Below are positions 11,180 through 23,479 of a DNA stretch of 64,000 bases, piece by piece. Each line of letters begins with the position of its first letter. Positions within the stretch are counted from its first letter, which is position 1. A program made the translations under genes and the position numbers. Source of the stretch: Capillidium heterosporum (Eukaryota; Entomophthoromycota; Entomophthoromycetes; Entomophthorales; Capillidiaceae); NCBI GenBank assembly GCA_016630905.1, contig WBMQ01000010.1, positions 1,302,001-1,366,000 on the forward strand. Reading direction: 5' to 3'. The notes under the pieces are model-generated. The model made no database searches, was not told where the DNA came from, and saw only the letters and a list, made by a program, of their open reading frames with translations.

Positions 11180-12132
11180 ATGACACAAGTAAACCAACTT
11201 TTCCAAAGGAAATAGGAAGCTAATCTTATCAACTGTATTAGAATTTAGAACTACTACAGTTCCAAACCCAATTTCTCCCCGACTTATTTCACCAACTTGG
11301 ACAACATTTAACTTCAATAGTAGAATCGAATAAAACTCCCACCCCACAAGTTCTTAGGCTATCCTCATCAAGGTAATGTATTTTATTGCTACTATTTCTT
11401 TTTCCATTTTTCTCATGTCTTTATTTAAATAGTAACAAGAACATCACCGGAAGTTTAACTTTAGTAAAGGATACGATAGTTTCCATGGTAACTTTATTTT
11501 TTCGTATTTACTTTGAAGAGCACTAAATTTGTATACTTTTAATTGGATAGGATCTGGTAGGTCAGATGGACAAGTTCAACTTCAAGCAGCTGTTTCAAAT
11601 CCAGTTAAATCCAAATTTAAAACAGCAGCTATCCCAGGTATCGTTGGTTTTTACCGAGTTGAATGGGCTGGTGGAACTGCTGGATAGTTACCAGTACTTC
11701 TGCTTGGACGATACCATCCAAGTAAACCCTTTATTTTATATAGAGTATTAATGGCTTTCCTTCAGTTTATAAAAACTTTGGAAACCAAGATGGAAAACTT
11801 GTCCAAACTGCTGAAATATCCCAACCAATATTTATTGTTTCCCCATCAGCTGTTGGATCGACAGGTATCTGCATTTATATCATTATGTGTTGACTTTTTA
11901 TTAAATAATACTGTAGGTTATAATGCCAACCTTACCCAACGACTTTACCATCCAGTACTATATCCAGAACTTCAAGTTGATGGTGCACCTACTCCACTTC
12001 AAAGAAACACAAATAATTGACAATTTGATTCTAGCTGTGGACGTCGAAAATCTAACAGCTTTAGCAACCACATTCAAACTGTGCATTGAAAAACTAAAAC
12101 ATAGTCTATTGCAGCTCGATACTTTGAAATAA
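11180..12132 (+). CDS. RAV2: RAVE complex subunit Rav2 / Rogdi homologue
   Basis: About 225 aa in six exons joined by introns of roughly 44-63 nt. The predicted order is MTQ / NLELLQFQTQFLPDLFHQL...PQVLRLSSS / NKNITGSLTLVKDTIVSM / DLVGQMDKFNFKQLF...DDTIQ / FIKTLETKMENL...LLDRQ / VIMPTLPNDFTIQYYIQNF to the end. The segment 'FPHQLLDRQVIMPTLPNDFTIQYYIQNFKL' (split across two exons) corresponds to the conserved 'F.P.LPsdl.vnvyI...kL' region of Rogdi/Rav2, and 'NITGSLTL' to the 'vkG.ltl' strand. The family helps assemble V-ATPase (RAVE). It is tail-to-tail with RTP1, with 19 bp between stop codons. Confidence 0.7.
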
Positions 12133-12151
12133 AGAAAACTATATATTTTTA

Positions 12152-15100
12152 TTACATCTTGAAATTCTTTGGCACGTCCTTGATGATGTCGATTTTAAAC
12201 TTGTTGACCCAATCCAAATTCTTGCTATTTTCGGTCAAGTTCTTCAACTCCAGTTGGATTTTGGAATCGATCTTGGCGATACACCCATACACCAATTCCT
12301 TCAACAACACATCGTTCTCAGTCCCGTAGATAGAATCCAATAGACCTAGCAGTTTCTCAAATAAGTATAGCTTGAGGTCATTGTCAAGTTTATCAAAATG
12401 CTGTTCGATAATTTGGTTGAGCAACTTTAAACTTAGAATCTTGACCTCAAAGTAGACGGTCGGTAACTTTAACAAGTTTAAGACTAGATCAACGATAAAT
12501 TGAAGTTTTGGGATAACAAAGTAAGGGGTGGTGTTGAACAGAGTGATGATTAGACTTAGGGTAGAGGTCTGGACCAGCTGTCTGGGATCTAAAGGTTGAA
12601 CTGGTGTAGCGGGATCGGGTAGTAGGTAATCGTCGGTCAACTCCAAACTTTCCAACTTGTCGGTCAATACCTCTCCATTGCCTTTACCTTCGTCGACCTT
12701 CAGTAAATCGCTATCGCTCACATTTAAATTGAGTAGAATAGACTCCCAGACTTTATTGAGAAGTTCTAAATTGAGATTCAGTTGGTAAAAGTTTAGGCAG
12801 CAGTGTAGAATCTCAGCACAATGTAACCGAATCGCAAAACTGCTGCTTCGGAAAGTATCCAAAACCTTTTGAAAGATTTTCCAGCCGAACTTGGGATTAA
12901 CTAAGGTGGTTATAGCATTGACCAACTTGCCGATAAAATAACTGTCCTCATAGTCCAACCAGTCCATTAAGTAGTCGAAGGTATCCTCCAGCTCAAGTGA
13001 CTTTTCGGCAGTCCATTCAATTCCATCATAATGGAGCTTGATCTGGTCCAAACCAAAAGCTTTGACTGAAACCAACTCGTCGTTCAAGCTTAACTTGGCT
13101 AGTTCTAGTCGGTCATGCTCAGCTTTATTTCTACTTTGAGCCTTATTCTTGTCGAGCTCCTTATCTTCGGTTGGGCTGTCCAGAGTGTTGAGACCAATGG
13201 TGGCTTTCAATAACAAAGAAACCGACTGGGCTTCCCTACGGATGGAGATGTCCAGTTTAGGTTCCTTGTTCAGGTGATTTAGGATGGGTAGTAAATTGTT
13301 TAGTTGATCTACTAGCTTCCCAGTCACCGACTCTAGCTTGCGGTTCAAACTTATACTCAACAATTGGAGAGCTAAACTCAACCCTTCAAAGTTTGGATCT
13401 TCGTTCCCATCTTCGCTATCATTGTTGCTATTGTTGATATTGAAGTTGGAGAGATAGTCGTTGTAGAATCCTAGAATCAGCTTGGAGGTTAACTTTACTA
13501 TAACATCCAGTTTATCGCTGAGTTTCGGGGATACCTTAGGTAACAGCAGGGCTAACAGTTGCGCAAGTATCAACTTTTGCATATCAGCGTCGCTTTGAGG
13601 GGCGGTGGCTAGATAAATATTGGTGTCAAAGTACAGCTCCAAAAGTTTTAGAAATATTGTCAGGTCGAAATCCTTGTCGTATTTGACTACTAAACTTAAA
13701 ATATGTTGGAACTGTTCGATCACCTGGCTAGACTCTAAAACTTCTTTATCGAACATCAAGCTGTCTAGATTTCTAGTACTAGGCTGTCGAAATTTAAGGT
13801 CGACACTCCCATCCAAATTGCGATGAAGGCTTAACTTAATCTGATCAGTACTTCTACTATCGGACTCAACTGTAACCAGAGATAGTATCAACTCCACCCG
13901 AAAGTTGGTATCTAGACAGCCCAAATAGCTACTAATGATCGCTTCTACTATCTTGAACTTGCTATCGACGCCATTTTCCAAGCTTAGCTCCAGCAATTTG
14001 ACCAAAGGCAGAAAGTAAGGCTGGATCAAAAAGTTCAAACGGTCTTGGTCGGGATCCGACTCTACCACCAGGTTGAAGAGCTGGTGCAAATGTTTCAGTA
14101 AAGTGTTTGAATCCATCTCCATGTTTTTAGATCCCTTCGAAGCCAGTAGGTGACGAAAAGGTAGCATGACGGCATCCACTATTGTACTCTTGGCAAATTT
14201 ATCGTAACGTACTAATAATTGATTTAAGGTGAAAATTGCCATCCTACATGTAGGATTGTTGTCATTGGTATCCTTCTTAACATCGACCTTACTTATGACT
14301 GATAGCAGTTGGCTGACAATCAAATTTAAGTGTTCATTTTGTGGAAGGCCCAAATTGATATCTTTTGGTGCAGTTAATAGCAACTTTGATACGGTTAGAA
14401 GCCTTGGTGTATCTAAAACTTTATCTAAAATTTGTCAATAAACCAGTATTTTAAAAAAATAGTTACCATCGTACAACTGGTCGGCAAAGTAGGTTAGGAA
14501 GATCAGCACTCCATCTTTGTTGATCAAAATGTCATTTAGTATCTCGTTCAGAGGCCTCTTAAATTTTACTATCAAGCTGGGGTCGGTGCTGAAACCACTT
14601 AAAGTCTTATGGATGGTAAATATACTTTCGATAAGTTGGAATACGTCTATTCTAATATATATATAAATATATCCATTCCATTTTATGTGAATTATTTACC
14701 TTAGCTGCAGCTTTTTCAACAGACTTTGAAATTTATTCCTATCCACTTCGTTTAATCCATACTTGTATTTGACATTTCCATAGTCGAAATTGGAGCTGAT
14801 ATCTCCTAAAGCTAACTGTAGGGTAGCAGTAAAGATAAATGTAAAGTAACTAGACTGTAAGTTTGACTTCAACCAACTGAAGCTGCAGCTCTGCTTCGAA
14901 TTCAAAAGTCCCGTCAAGTTTATTAGGTGGTAGGTGAGGTAGTTGAGTTTAGCTGCGTCATATTCCTTCCTATTCAACAAACCGCTGTCCAAATCTTTGG
15001 TGTCAATATCTTGTTGGAAGCCGTCATTATCATCCTCCAATTTTTTATATATGAGTGGTACTACTAAGTGAGGTTGGATGCCGAAACTGAAGATGAGTTC

Positions 15101-15439
15101 CAAGTTCCGTTGAAAGATTCGTTTCTCTTGAACTGTTAAATCGGGATCGATACCTCTATCTCTACAACCTATAATAAACCAATATAGCAACACATCAGTT
15201 ATCAAAGGTTTAAAATAAAACTTTACTTCTAGAATAGTCAGTAAATATATTTGTGGCTTCCACCGCTTTCTTAAATCTATAGTTGAATATCTCATGCTTC
15301 TTTACTTTTTATCATTTAACATGTTGAAAATTAAGCAGAACAAGTTACTTGGTTTATTGGTGAGTATCGTATCTAAACCTTCCAAGGTAAACAGCTTGAC
15401 TATCTTGTCGAGGGTTTCGGTCTTAAAGTCTTCCGTCAT
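12152..15439 (-). CDS. RTP1: Rtp1 / TANGO6-type HEAT-repeat protein (RNA polymerase II nuclear import)
   Basis: About 1,030 aa in five exons (introns of 42-58 nt), starting MTEDFKTETLDKIVKLF at 15439. The whole protein is a helical, HEAT/ARM-like solenoid. Near the middle, KRPLNEILNDILINKDGVLIF resembles the first conserved Rtp1/TANGO6 block. Towards the C-terminus 'LSLNDELVSVKAFGLDQIKL' followed by LMDWLDYEDSYFIGKLVNAI resembles the 'l.D..vpvrahGL..L......L..LkDeDSyVyL.aI' block. Yeast Rtp1 helps import RNA polymerase II subunits. The match is by motif arrangement, so a different HEAT-repeat family remains possible. Confidence 0.65.
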
Positions 15440-16007
15440 TTCTTTCTATCTCTTATAAAGCGATGGCCTGGTATAGAAAGGTGAAAAAGCTGGGCGTTTC
15501 GATATTTGAATAGAAAGATTTATATGATTGGGTTAAAAATTGAGACTGAGCTTTAAATAATAGTAAATGGAAATGTGATTGAAAAACTATCATATATCCC
15601 AATTTTATCCCGCCATATTTGGCTTATTAGATGCTAGTAGTTAAACATCAGTTGATTAATAGTCTACATGGCTTCTAAAATATTCAAAAGGAAATAGACA
15701 TAGGATATAAGGTTTGCAAAAAGCATAGCTACTATCGTAAACTTTGCAGAGATATCAAATTGTTAGCAACTGACAAACCACCTAGTAGATATATCGCAGC
15801 TATTTTCATGTATTTATTGCCACTACTTTAAATTAAATATACAGCCATAAAAGACTAATATTGGCGCATTATAGTAAATACAAAGAAAACTTGTAACCAA
15901 CTACAATAATTGAGCTTTATTTAGATGACTTAAAAGAGCATGGGATGGGATTTTGTATTTATTGTAATGGTAAAGTTCAATATACTTCTGATTACTCTAA
16001 TTAACAA
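15440..16007. other. Intergenic, upstream of RTP1
   Basis: AT-rich DNA between RTP1 and the 3' end of the inverted F-box pseudogene. No gene recognised. Confidence 0.5.
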
Positions 16008-17218
16008 AGATACTTGAAGTGAAGTTTATAAAGACATCTGGAGACAGAACCTTCACCCATTTAATAAACTCAATTTTAGTTTTGGGAATGGTGAGGAAGT
16101 CAAGTTCAAGCTGCCTTGATAGCCGACTTTATCAAAGACTGTTTCATCGATTTTGATATGCCTACCCAGTAGTTCAACAGTTAAATTGACAAGAGAAGGT
16201 AGCTGATATTAAAGAATATTGGTAGAATTGTAACTTAAACTAATATTGTAAAATAGCTTTAGCCAGAAAATCGGACTCATGCACGAAACACCTTCGAATA
16301 GATTTTCTTTAATGTCACCTTGAAGGTACAGGCAAGGAAAGTAAATGTTTCATATATTTGTTCTCAAAGGAATATTCTAGATCCAAGCTGGTGTACTTTA
16401 GATAGTAGAGCTTTTGTAAATCTGACACAAAGCGATCTTACAGTTGTAGCTAGGCGCACTAGATTATCGAACAGGTTTACAACAAAGCTTCTATAGCATT
16501 CCGCCTCGTCTTCGAACATGTCGCTGTAGATCAAAGCTCGGAGTTCTGGGAAGCAAGTCATGGGGATCTTGTCTAAGTAATTTAACAGGCGAAATTGCAG
16601 CTATATCTGAATTCGAAAAATGGTAGAGGTTTAGCTCAAGCACTTTTAAGCTGGGAAAGTTGATGTTACTATTAGCTAGGAGTTGGTGGCTGCTATGATA
16701 AAGAAGTGGCCTTAAGGATCCAAGCTGGAGGACATGGAACAACTGCAATATCCTCGAAATTTTCAATTCGTCACCTTTCAGCGTTAGGTTGAGATAAACC
16801 AGATCCTCAATAACATGATTGAAGCTTACAACAGTTCAAAAACTCGCATGTGTGTCAGCTTAAGAGCCTTCAACTTTACTGGAAACGTATGTAGAAGGTT
16901 GAGCATTCGAGTAATCTGCCTTTGGTGGATACTTAGACATATCAAGCTGGGTAAAGAATCCATTATATCGAATAGCTTTGGGTGATGACACCATTGGATA
17001 TCTTTGATGCATTTACCGTACTTGGAAACTAGCAATTCAAACTGTTGCCAGCTTTCATTCTTCAGCTCGTAGACATTTACCTTTTCATAAATCTTAGGCA
17101 ACAGGATACCGTTGATGTATTTGTTGCAGCGTCGCAACCTGGACCAATCTTTTTTGTCGAGATAGCTGATGATCTCCTCAGCTAATAGATCAGGGAGCTC
17201 GTTGAAATTGATGCTCAT
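16008..17218 (-). pseudogene. Chimeric F-box pseudogene C
   Basis: The first 358 bp (17218 down to 16861) equal F-box gene A except for one silent base. At 16860 identity stops abruptly and the sequence becomes a distant paralogue: VIEDLVYLNLTLKGD, NSNINFPSLKVLELNLYH, and near the end LTIPKTKIEFIKWVKVLSPDV, each matching the corresponding part of gene A at low identity. Right after the junction the frame meets TAA (HMRVFELL-stop), and more frameshifts follow. A truncated 130-aa F-box-only peptide could still be made. Confidence 0.85.
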
Positions 17219-17502
17219 CTTGGAGCTCGTTTATTTGAATAAGTTCAAAGAAGCTGGAAAAATTTGTGGCTTTGAGTTGAATTGACCAAAAGCTGTATAT
17301 AAGGAAACTGGTTTATAATCAGTCGCTACTATGCCTACTCCAACGTATATTGTTAAAGTGCAAACTATTTAGATTTACTCTACCCACCAGTTTTACAAAG
17401 CCAATGACGTAAGTCATCAAGGAATCTAACAAATCTGAAAAGTTGAAAGTGAACTCGTTACCTCAAGAGTCAGCGAAATAGCCTGCCACCCCAGCTTCAA
17501 AG
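17219..17502. promoter_or_regulatory. Divergent promoter of TEN1-B and F-box pseudogene C
   Basis: Right-arm counterpart of 7105-7388 with two substitutions. If the promoter is bidirectional it still drives TEN1-B and transcription into a broken F-box frame. Confidence 0.5.
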
Positions 17503-17990
17503 ATGTATACGAGCTCACCTTACAAGTATACATTGATAGACAGACTTATCAACGAGATAGAACTAAAAACCAACTCAGCCAACATCCGTATACTTATGAA
17601 GTAAGCTATTTTCCATATCGTTAGATGCTTACCTAGACTATAAATTTAGGTTGGTGGAGCTTAATGACAAAGGCGGTAGGCTGACAGGGATATTCGAAGT
17701 AGATGGCTACAGAGTACAGGTTTATTTGAACAATCTGGTCAACATGGTCGATATCAAAGCCGGCAACTTGTACTTGGTTTTGGCAAGCATTGTTCTGCCG
17801 AACGTATTTGTGAATTTCCATTCTAAAGTATTAATAGGATTGTTAGGATGACGATGGTGAAAGAAATGGAGAACAAGACGAAAAAAGGACACTGGACTTC
17901 AGTTTGGATGCCCGAGTTTTGTTCTGGGTCCAAGGCTGCAGCCAGCAGCTGTACGTAGAAGCGATAGCCTTCCTAAATAAACTAGGCTGA
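17503..17990 (+). CDS. TEN1: TEN1-like CST telomere-complex subunit, copy B
   Basis: Same three-exon structure as copy A, with introns at 17601-17649 (GTAAGC...TTTAG, 49 nt) and 17804-17846 (GTATTT...TTAG, 43 nt). Splicing these two introns joins three reading frames into one protein ending AIAFLNKLG. Strand order and motifs fit the single OB fold of Ten1. This copy sits beside the intact SCT1 gene (119 bp between convergent stops) and is probably the ancestral locus. Its acidic loop reads DDDGERNGEQDE, against GERNGGQDE in copy A. Confidence 0.6.
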
Positions 17991-18109
17991 AATGGACACT
18001 AAAAATTAGCCTTGTATATATGTACAAAAGCATCGATAAAATAAACCAAATTTAATTAAACTTCAAATAAAAAGACACCCACGCTCCTTTAACTCATCTT
18101 CAAATCGAG

Positions 18110-20530
18110 CTACTTCAGCTTCTTATCCTCCTCGTCAACTTTCTCGCCCTTAACTCCAATCTCACCGACCAACTCACTAACTTGGATCTCGGTGTTGATA
18201 GCCTCCAACAGCTCCTTCTCCACAATCTTACTCTCGGTCATGCCAGCGTTCTCCTCCTTCCCAGCCTTATTCAAGTTGATGGGCTGGGGACGGTTCCTAC
18301 TGATGGCAGCCGAGCTCCTGCTTTCAAAGGTATCACCTCTTGGTACGAGTGGGGAATGGACGCGGGGCATATGGTTCTTGCCAAGCAGGGTGATGCGCTC
18401 GCTAGAGAACTCTTCGTGCTGAGGGTTGGGGGTATCGGTGCCAGAAGTCTCGTTGTTATCTTCGGAGTCGCTGAATAGGCGTTCGCCGACTGCCTCAAAG
18501 GGAGATAGGAACCAGTTCAGGTTGGACATGGTGGTTGGAGTCAAGATACCCGAAGTCATAGGAGGCTCCAGCTCGTTGTCGACTAGCCTCAGTCTGTCTA
18601 GATCAGGGAACAGCTGGGGACCAAAGTCGTTGACTAGGGAGGTGATTTCGAGGCGCAGGTGCTCGCGCTTGGCCTGCAAGTCCTTGACATCGGAGTGGCC
18701 ACACATGTTCAAGAACAGCGGTCTCAAGGATCTATTGCGGCTTAGCATGTTGGAGGAAATGAAATATTACCTGAAGATGTCCAGCCCACGTTCACCAAAC
18801 ACCAGGCTGATCATGGAAACGGTTGGCAAAGCAATTAGAACTAGGATGGAGGTCCATAGCCCAGCCGACCAGGACATGGACAGGTAGTAAGTGCAGATGA
18901 CGTAGGTGACAAAGGTGTAGAAGAGGTAGAGGGTGGGAACCAGCCCCAAGGCGATGAGGAGTTTCCAGCTGGAGATGACGTCGCGGGCTGCTACCTTTAC
19001 GGTCGAACTGGCCAAGGCCTCTGTTCAAATTAAATTAACATCCAAAATTTGAATAAATCAACTTACCCTTCTGCTTACGCTTACTGACAGTCGAAGCCAA
19101 ATAGAATACAGGGGCGTTGAGTATAATTCTACATCACAGTGTAAGTAAATTGGATTACAAAATAAGGCTTACCCAGGCAGAGTGATGATCGAGAAGATAA
19201 GGACGGTGATCAACCTTCGGAAGAATCGCACGGTAGCTCGAGCCCTATTGATAGTAGTACTCTTCACTTGATGGTCCCTAAGCCCGTAGGTTTCCAAATC
19301 AGCGTTGTAATCCAAGATCTGCTTTTTGAGCTCAATAACCCTAGGTTCATCCTTGAAGTGCATGTACCCTTCAACGAGACGACGATTCAACTCGACGACT
19401 TGGGAGATTTTAAGTTTGTGATTGGGGTTACGGTACAACCTACGGCCCGCCTGCACAATCTTCAAAGTCTCATAGTCGGGAGTGTTGATGGTGACGTCTT
19501 TCAAAGCGGCTAGGATAGTAGCTAAAAGCTGGGAGCAGGCAGCACGTTTCTCTAGACCCCCTTTCTTGAACTTGGCAACGAGATCAGCTGGGACCGTGAT
19601 GGGGTGCCCGTAGTCGACGACAGCACGGGATCTAAACTTGTCGGGGTGGAAGTAGTTTAATCCTGAAATAAAGTTAGTTTTGGTTTTTGTGAAAAATTAC
19701 CGCAGGGGATGATCTTAAGGTCCAAGTCGGGGTTACTGGCCATGGCACCTAAAGCCATAATGGCAATCCCAGCTAAAAATTAAAACCCATTTAGCTTATA
19801 TGATAGATACTAAAATAAATACCTTTGAGAGGAAGTAATTCGGTACGGTCGTGAGAACCTCCTTCTGGGAAGATACCTACACACTCGCCGGCATCCAAAG
19901 TTTCGTGGACCGACTTGTACATAATTGACTGGTCGATGTGGGGCACGAACTTGAACCCGACGCCGGCTTGCAAAGCTTCTAAAGCGTCGGGGTCGGTGAT
20001 CTCCTTTTTAATTAGAAGTTCAGTGTCGTTGACTATCTCTACAACTTCGACACTAACTTTACTAGCATGCTCCAACGTCAACACGCATTGAACTTCCAAC
20101 TCCTTGATAAATTTGGTGTCGATACCGCTAAGTAAAAGGGGGTTGTTGTACTTTGTCACCAACTTCAACTTACCACTACCTTTCTTGGAGTAATCCTGGG
20201 GTCTAGCTACTGGAACTATATATAAAGGAATGAATAAAATGAAGCTTTTAGAAAATTACTTGAACCGACTAACTTGGATAAATGACCTATCATCGGACGG
20301 TCGTAGGATTTCTTTGCAATTAGGTAGCTTATACGTCTGCCGGTATGTCGCTGTAGAACGATGGGATCCAAAAACTGATTGGCATGGGGAGCACCTACGA
20401 AGAACAACGCGCCATCTTTGGGGATACGGTGAGAGCCTCTAGCTTCGATATCCCTGAAGAAGATTTCTATTACTTGGGTTAGGAAGAAGTTGGTGAGGTC
20501 GGTAGGTAGATGTTGCCAGTCGAACGCCAT
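18110..20530 (-). CDS. SCT1: Glycerol-3-phosphate / DHAP acyltransferase (Sct1/Gpt2)
   Basis: About 720 aa in seven exons (introns 38-50 nt, for example 20216-20259). It starts MAFDWQHLPTDL at 20530. The acyltransferase core is clear: GAPHANQFLDP (the Gpt2-type HX5D block), then IPVARPQD, GIFPEGGSHDRTELLPLK (FPEGG block) and IIPCGLNYF. A C-terminal part with membrane helices (ITVLIFSIITLP, ISSWKLLIALGLVPTLYLF) and a charged, Ser-rich tail follows. The enzyme makes lysophosphatidic acid or acyl-DHAP at the ER, the first step of glycerolipid synthesis. The last two exons are duplicated in the left repeat arm. SCT1 and GPT2 paralogues cannot be separated from sequence alone. Confidence 0.93.
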
Positions 20531-21493
20531 ATTGAGCTTTGGATTTTTCTTTCAATGTCAGCTGAGAGTTGTCGTCCAAAGTAGGGCTTAAATAGGTTTT
20601 CCAAACTTTATCTTTGGTAGGTGAAATGTGGACTTTACCTTGACCGAAATTCCTAATTGATCCCAAACTTATTTATAGACTTTAATTGGATTCTTACATC
20701 CAATAGATATTTTGGATACTTTAAATTCGAACCTTTATATTGGCTTATTTGGAGATATAAGCTATTCGATATGATGCAACTTGAATTTGTAAAGTTTACT
20801 GCAACGTTTGAATGCATCAGGTCTTTACCTCCATACCTTCGCATTTACTGCATCGGGACATTATCAACTTGACCTTTTATAGAAAAATTACTAGGGTAAA
20901 CTACCAGTCTATCTATCGTACCAATATAGTAGAACAAACAGGTTTTCGAATGGCGGACTAAAGATAATGCTGCTACTTGTTGAAGTTGCTTTATTACAGC
21001 AAATTTGAAATCGATGGAAAGTAATCTATATCTTTAGTTTTCTTAGATACATTCCTCAATGAATGAAAATGTGTTTGTTTTATCATAATGCTTTGTAGCA
21101 CCTTAAATCAACTAAATTGATAAAGGCTATAAAATATACCAATGTGAGTACATATACACGCTATATTTTTTGTAAAGGGTAATAAGCATCATTTATATAA
21201 AAGCCACATTGCTGTAAATAAGCAATAAGCCAGCTTTATGAGTTATTTAGATTATAAATTTATCAACCAAAAACCCAATAAAAACTAAACAAACTGTAAC
21301 TACTAGCTACCAATCTCTATATGATTTTTATACAACCCTTGAGGCCATTTTGAAGTTTAATTAATAAAAGTACTCAGTCTAATATCGAAATACGAGAAAT
21401 TTAAACCAAAGTTTATAAATATCAAAGCATATGGTAGTCAAAGCATATGGTAGTCAAAGAATATTCCTATACTTTCAAGTTTTGTTGTCTATA
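20531..21493. other. Intergenic between SCT1 and PPIL2
   Basis: Contains a direct repeat of a 16-bp unit (GCATATGGTAGTCAAA twice, about 21426-21457). Otherwise AT-rich with no recognised gene. Confidence 0.5.
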
Positions 21494-23479
21494 TCACCAT
21501 CCGTCGAAGTTCCCGTACTTTGTTTTAGGTAATGGAGCCTTCTTACTCTTATCGTTATCCAAGCTGGGCACATCTTCATCGACATTGTTTTCAGAAGCAG
21601 AAAGATGGGATTGAAGGTACTTTCCAACTTTGGGTTTCTTGGTTAGATTGCCTGACACCAGTTTTTTCCCAAAGTAAGTGGTAACATCCTATTGAGAATA
21701 TTAATTACATAGATTTGTTAAACTATATACTTCTTCTCTTACAACACCGTTTACTCTATCGGCTTCCTCCTGTTCCTTGTAGGCCTTCTTACGCTGCATC
21801 CTCTCTTGGTACTCCTGGTAGGGATCCGTAAAGACGTGAGCCTTAAGTATCTTGATGGACTTCAAAGGTTTGTCGGATTCCTCATCTGTTGGAGTAATTT
21901 CCATCTTATCTAGAGTAGGTATGCCACCAACAACCTTGCCAAAGATCGTATGTTTGCTGTCAAGGTGTTTACAAGGCCTATACGTAATATAGCTAAAATA
22001 ATTAGATAGAATACGGAATATAGAATTACAATTGTGAACTGTTTGTATTCTTGCCACGGTTGGCCATAGCTAAAATCCCTCTAGAATCGTGCGATAGATT
22101 CGTTTTAATTTCGTCCTTAAAATCCTTTTTCCAGTAGGACTCACCACCTTTACCTGTGCCAGTAGGGTCGCCACCTTGAATCTAAATAGGAGTTAGCAAA
22201 TCGTAAGGTGATAGTGTACCATAAAGTGCTTGATGGAGCGGTGGAACTCAACGCCATTATAATAACCCGATTTAGCTAGCATAATAAAATTGTAGCAGGT
22301 TCGTGGAGTCTATAATTTTAGTTCATTGTTAATGAATAATAGTACTTGATCGCAATGCAGTTCGAAATTAATGTCGCCATAGTTGGTGGTAAGTTGGATA
22401 TAACCTTTAGTCTTGATGTGCTTAAACATAATGTCCTCATCAGAGATAATAGACGTTTCATTCATGGTGACCGGTGTCATAGATGTCGATGTTAAAGATG
22501 CTGCAGCTCTCCCAGTTGAAAACGAAGCAGAGTTATAGGCTTTGTTGTTTGCAATTGGGACATCTTTCCCGACTGGCTTCAATGTAGTTGTCTTTGAAAA
22601 TCAGGTTATTTCGAGATGTTACAATAAAAGTACCTCAAAGACGGGCTCTGCTTTTTTAGCTGCTTCTGCTAATATTCTCTTGGCCGATGATGTGAGCTTT
22701 ATATCTGAACTTTTATCTTTGGCAGCCATTGCTAAACCCATCCTATTAATATGCGTCAAAACTATCAAATTTACCCTTTAAATTGTTTTTAAGATGATGG
22801 AAAGTCTCGAGATTCTGCTTCTCCAAATTATGTGGATCTTGTATAGTAATGATATCAGCCTTTGTAAACTCCTGGTCGGTAACCAAGTCTCTCCAAATAT
22901 TTGCTTTGATGTTGAGTCGCTCTATAGTTTCATACGAAAATACGTTTCCTGAGGTCTTTATGGCGACGATGTGGGTATGATCGGTGAACACTTTGAAAGT
23001 TACTGGGCAACAGTATTTGCCTGTTCTCATCAATCAATAAAAAGTTGTGAAATATATATACCTTCGGTATTCTTATGAAAATGTAATTTGAACAGATTTT
23101 TGGCCTCCAATTTCTCGCCGGTTACTGGGTTGGCACCATACTTCTTCATATATGGAACTATGTTTCTTCAAATGTTAAAAAACGTTGTAATGTGAAAGCT
23201 ACTCTAAATCGAATACAATTCCTTTGTCGGTACAGTAAGGGAGCTCAACCGGTTGTAAAGATAGGGCGCAACAATAGAAGGGTAGACGTCTAAAGATTTC
23301 TTTGCCAGCTCGAGCTTTTACGCCTCCGAACGACATACCTCCAAAGTCATTGCTCCATTCGCTATGTGTAATATACAATTTATCTATAACAATAGCAATA
23401 ATAAATAACTACATTAGAATTTATTTAATTTCGAATCTAAAATAATTCAAAACAATATGGTACCTGTGCCTTTTCCCAT
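21494..23479 (-). CDS. PPIL2: U-box cyclophilin PPIL2 / Cyp8 (peptidyl-prolyl isomerase, E3 ligase)
   Basis: About 525 aa in about ten exons. The N-terminus [16 protein letters not shown], then [19 protein letters not shown], is the family signature. A U-box follows ([51 protein letters not shown]). The C-terminal cyclophilin domain has [39 protein letters not shown] and [12 protein letters not shown], then [19 protein letters not shown]. The protein associates with the spliceosome in animals and fission yeast. In the domain middle I read NTNSSQFYITYRP, where cyclophilins usually have SQFFIT. Divergent from SmB with a 494-bp shared upstream region. Confidence 0.92.

Larger units (their letters stand above)
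16861..19016 (-). repeat. Inverted repeat, right arm (2,156 bp)
   Basis: Reverse-complement partner of 5591-7746. This arm lies in the complete SCT1/GPT2 gene, so its SCT1 boundary at 19016 falls inside an otherwise normal exon. That makes the right arm the likely source of the copied tract. Confidence 0.95.

Noticed and set aside
17804-17846. A 19-nt intron in TEN1 (GTATTAATAGGATTGTTAG)
   Set aside because: A 43-nt intron starting upstream at GTATTT gives the same downstream frame and fits the usual intron size here, so the ultra-short version is unnecessary.
21426-21457. Two tandem copies of a 16-bp unit as a CRISPR or satellite start
   Set aside because: Only two units; ordinary slippage duplication.
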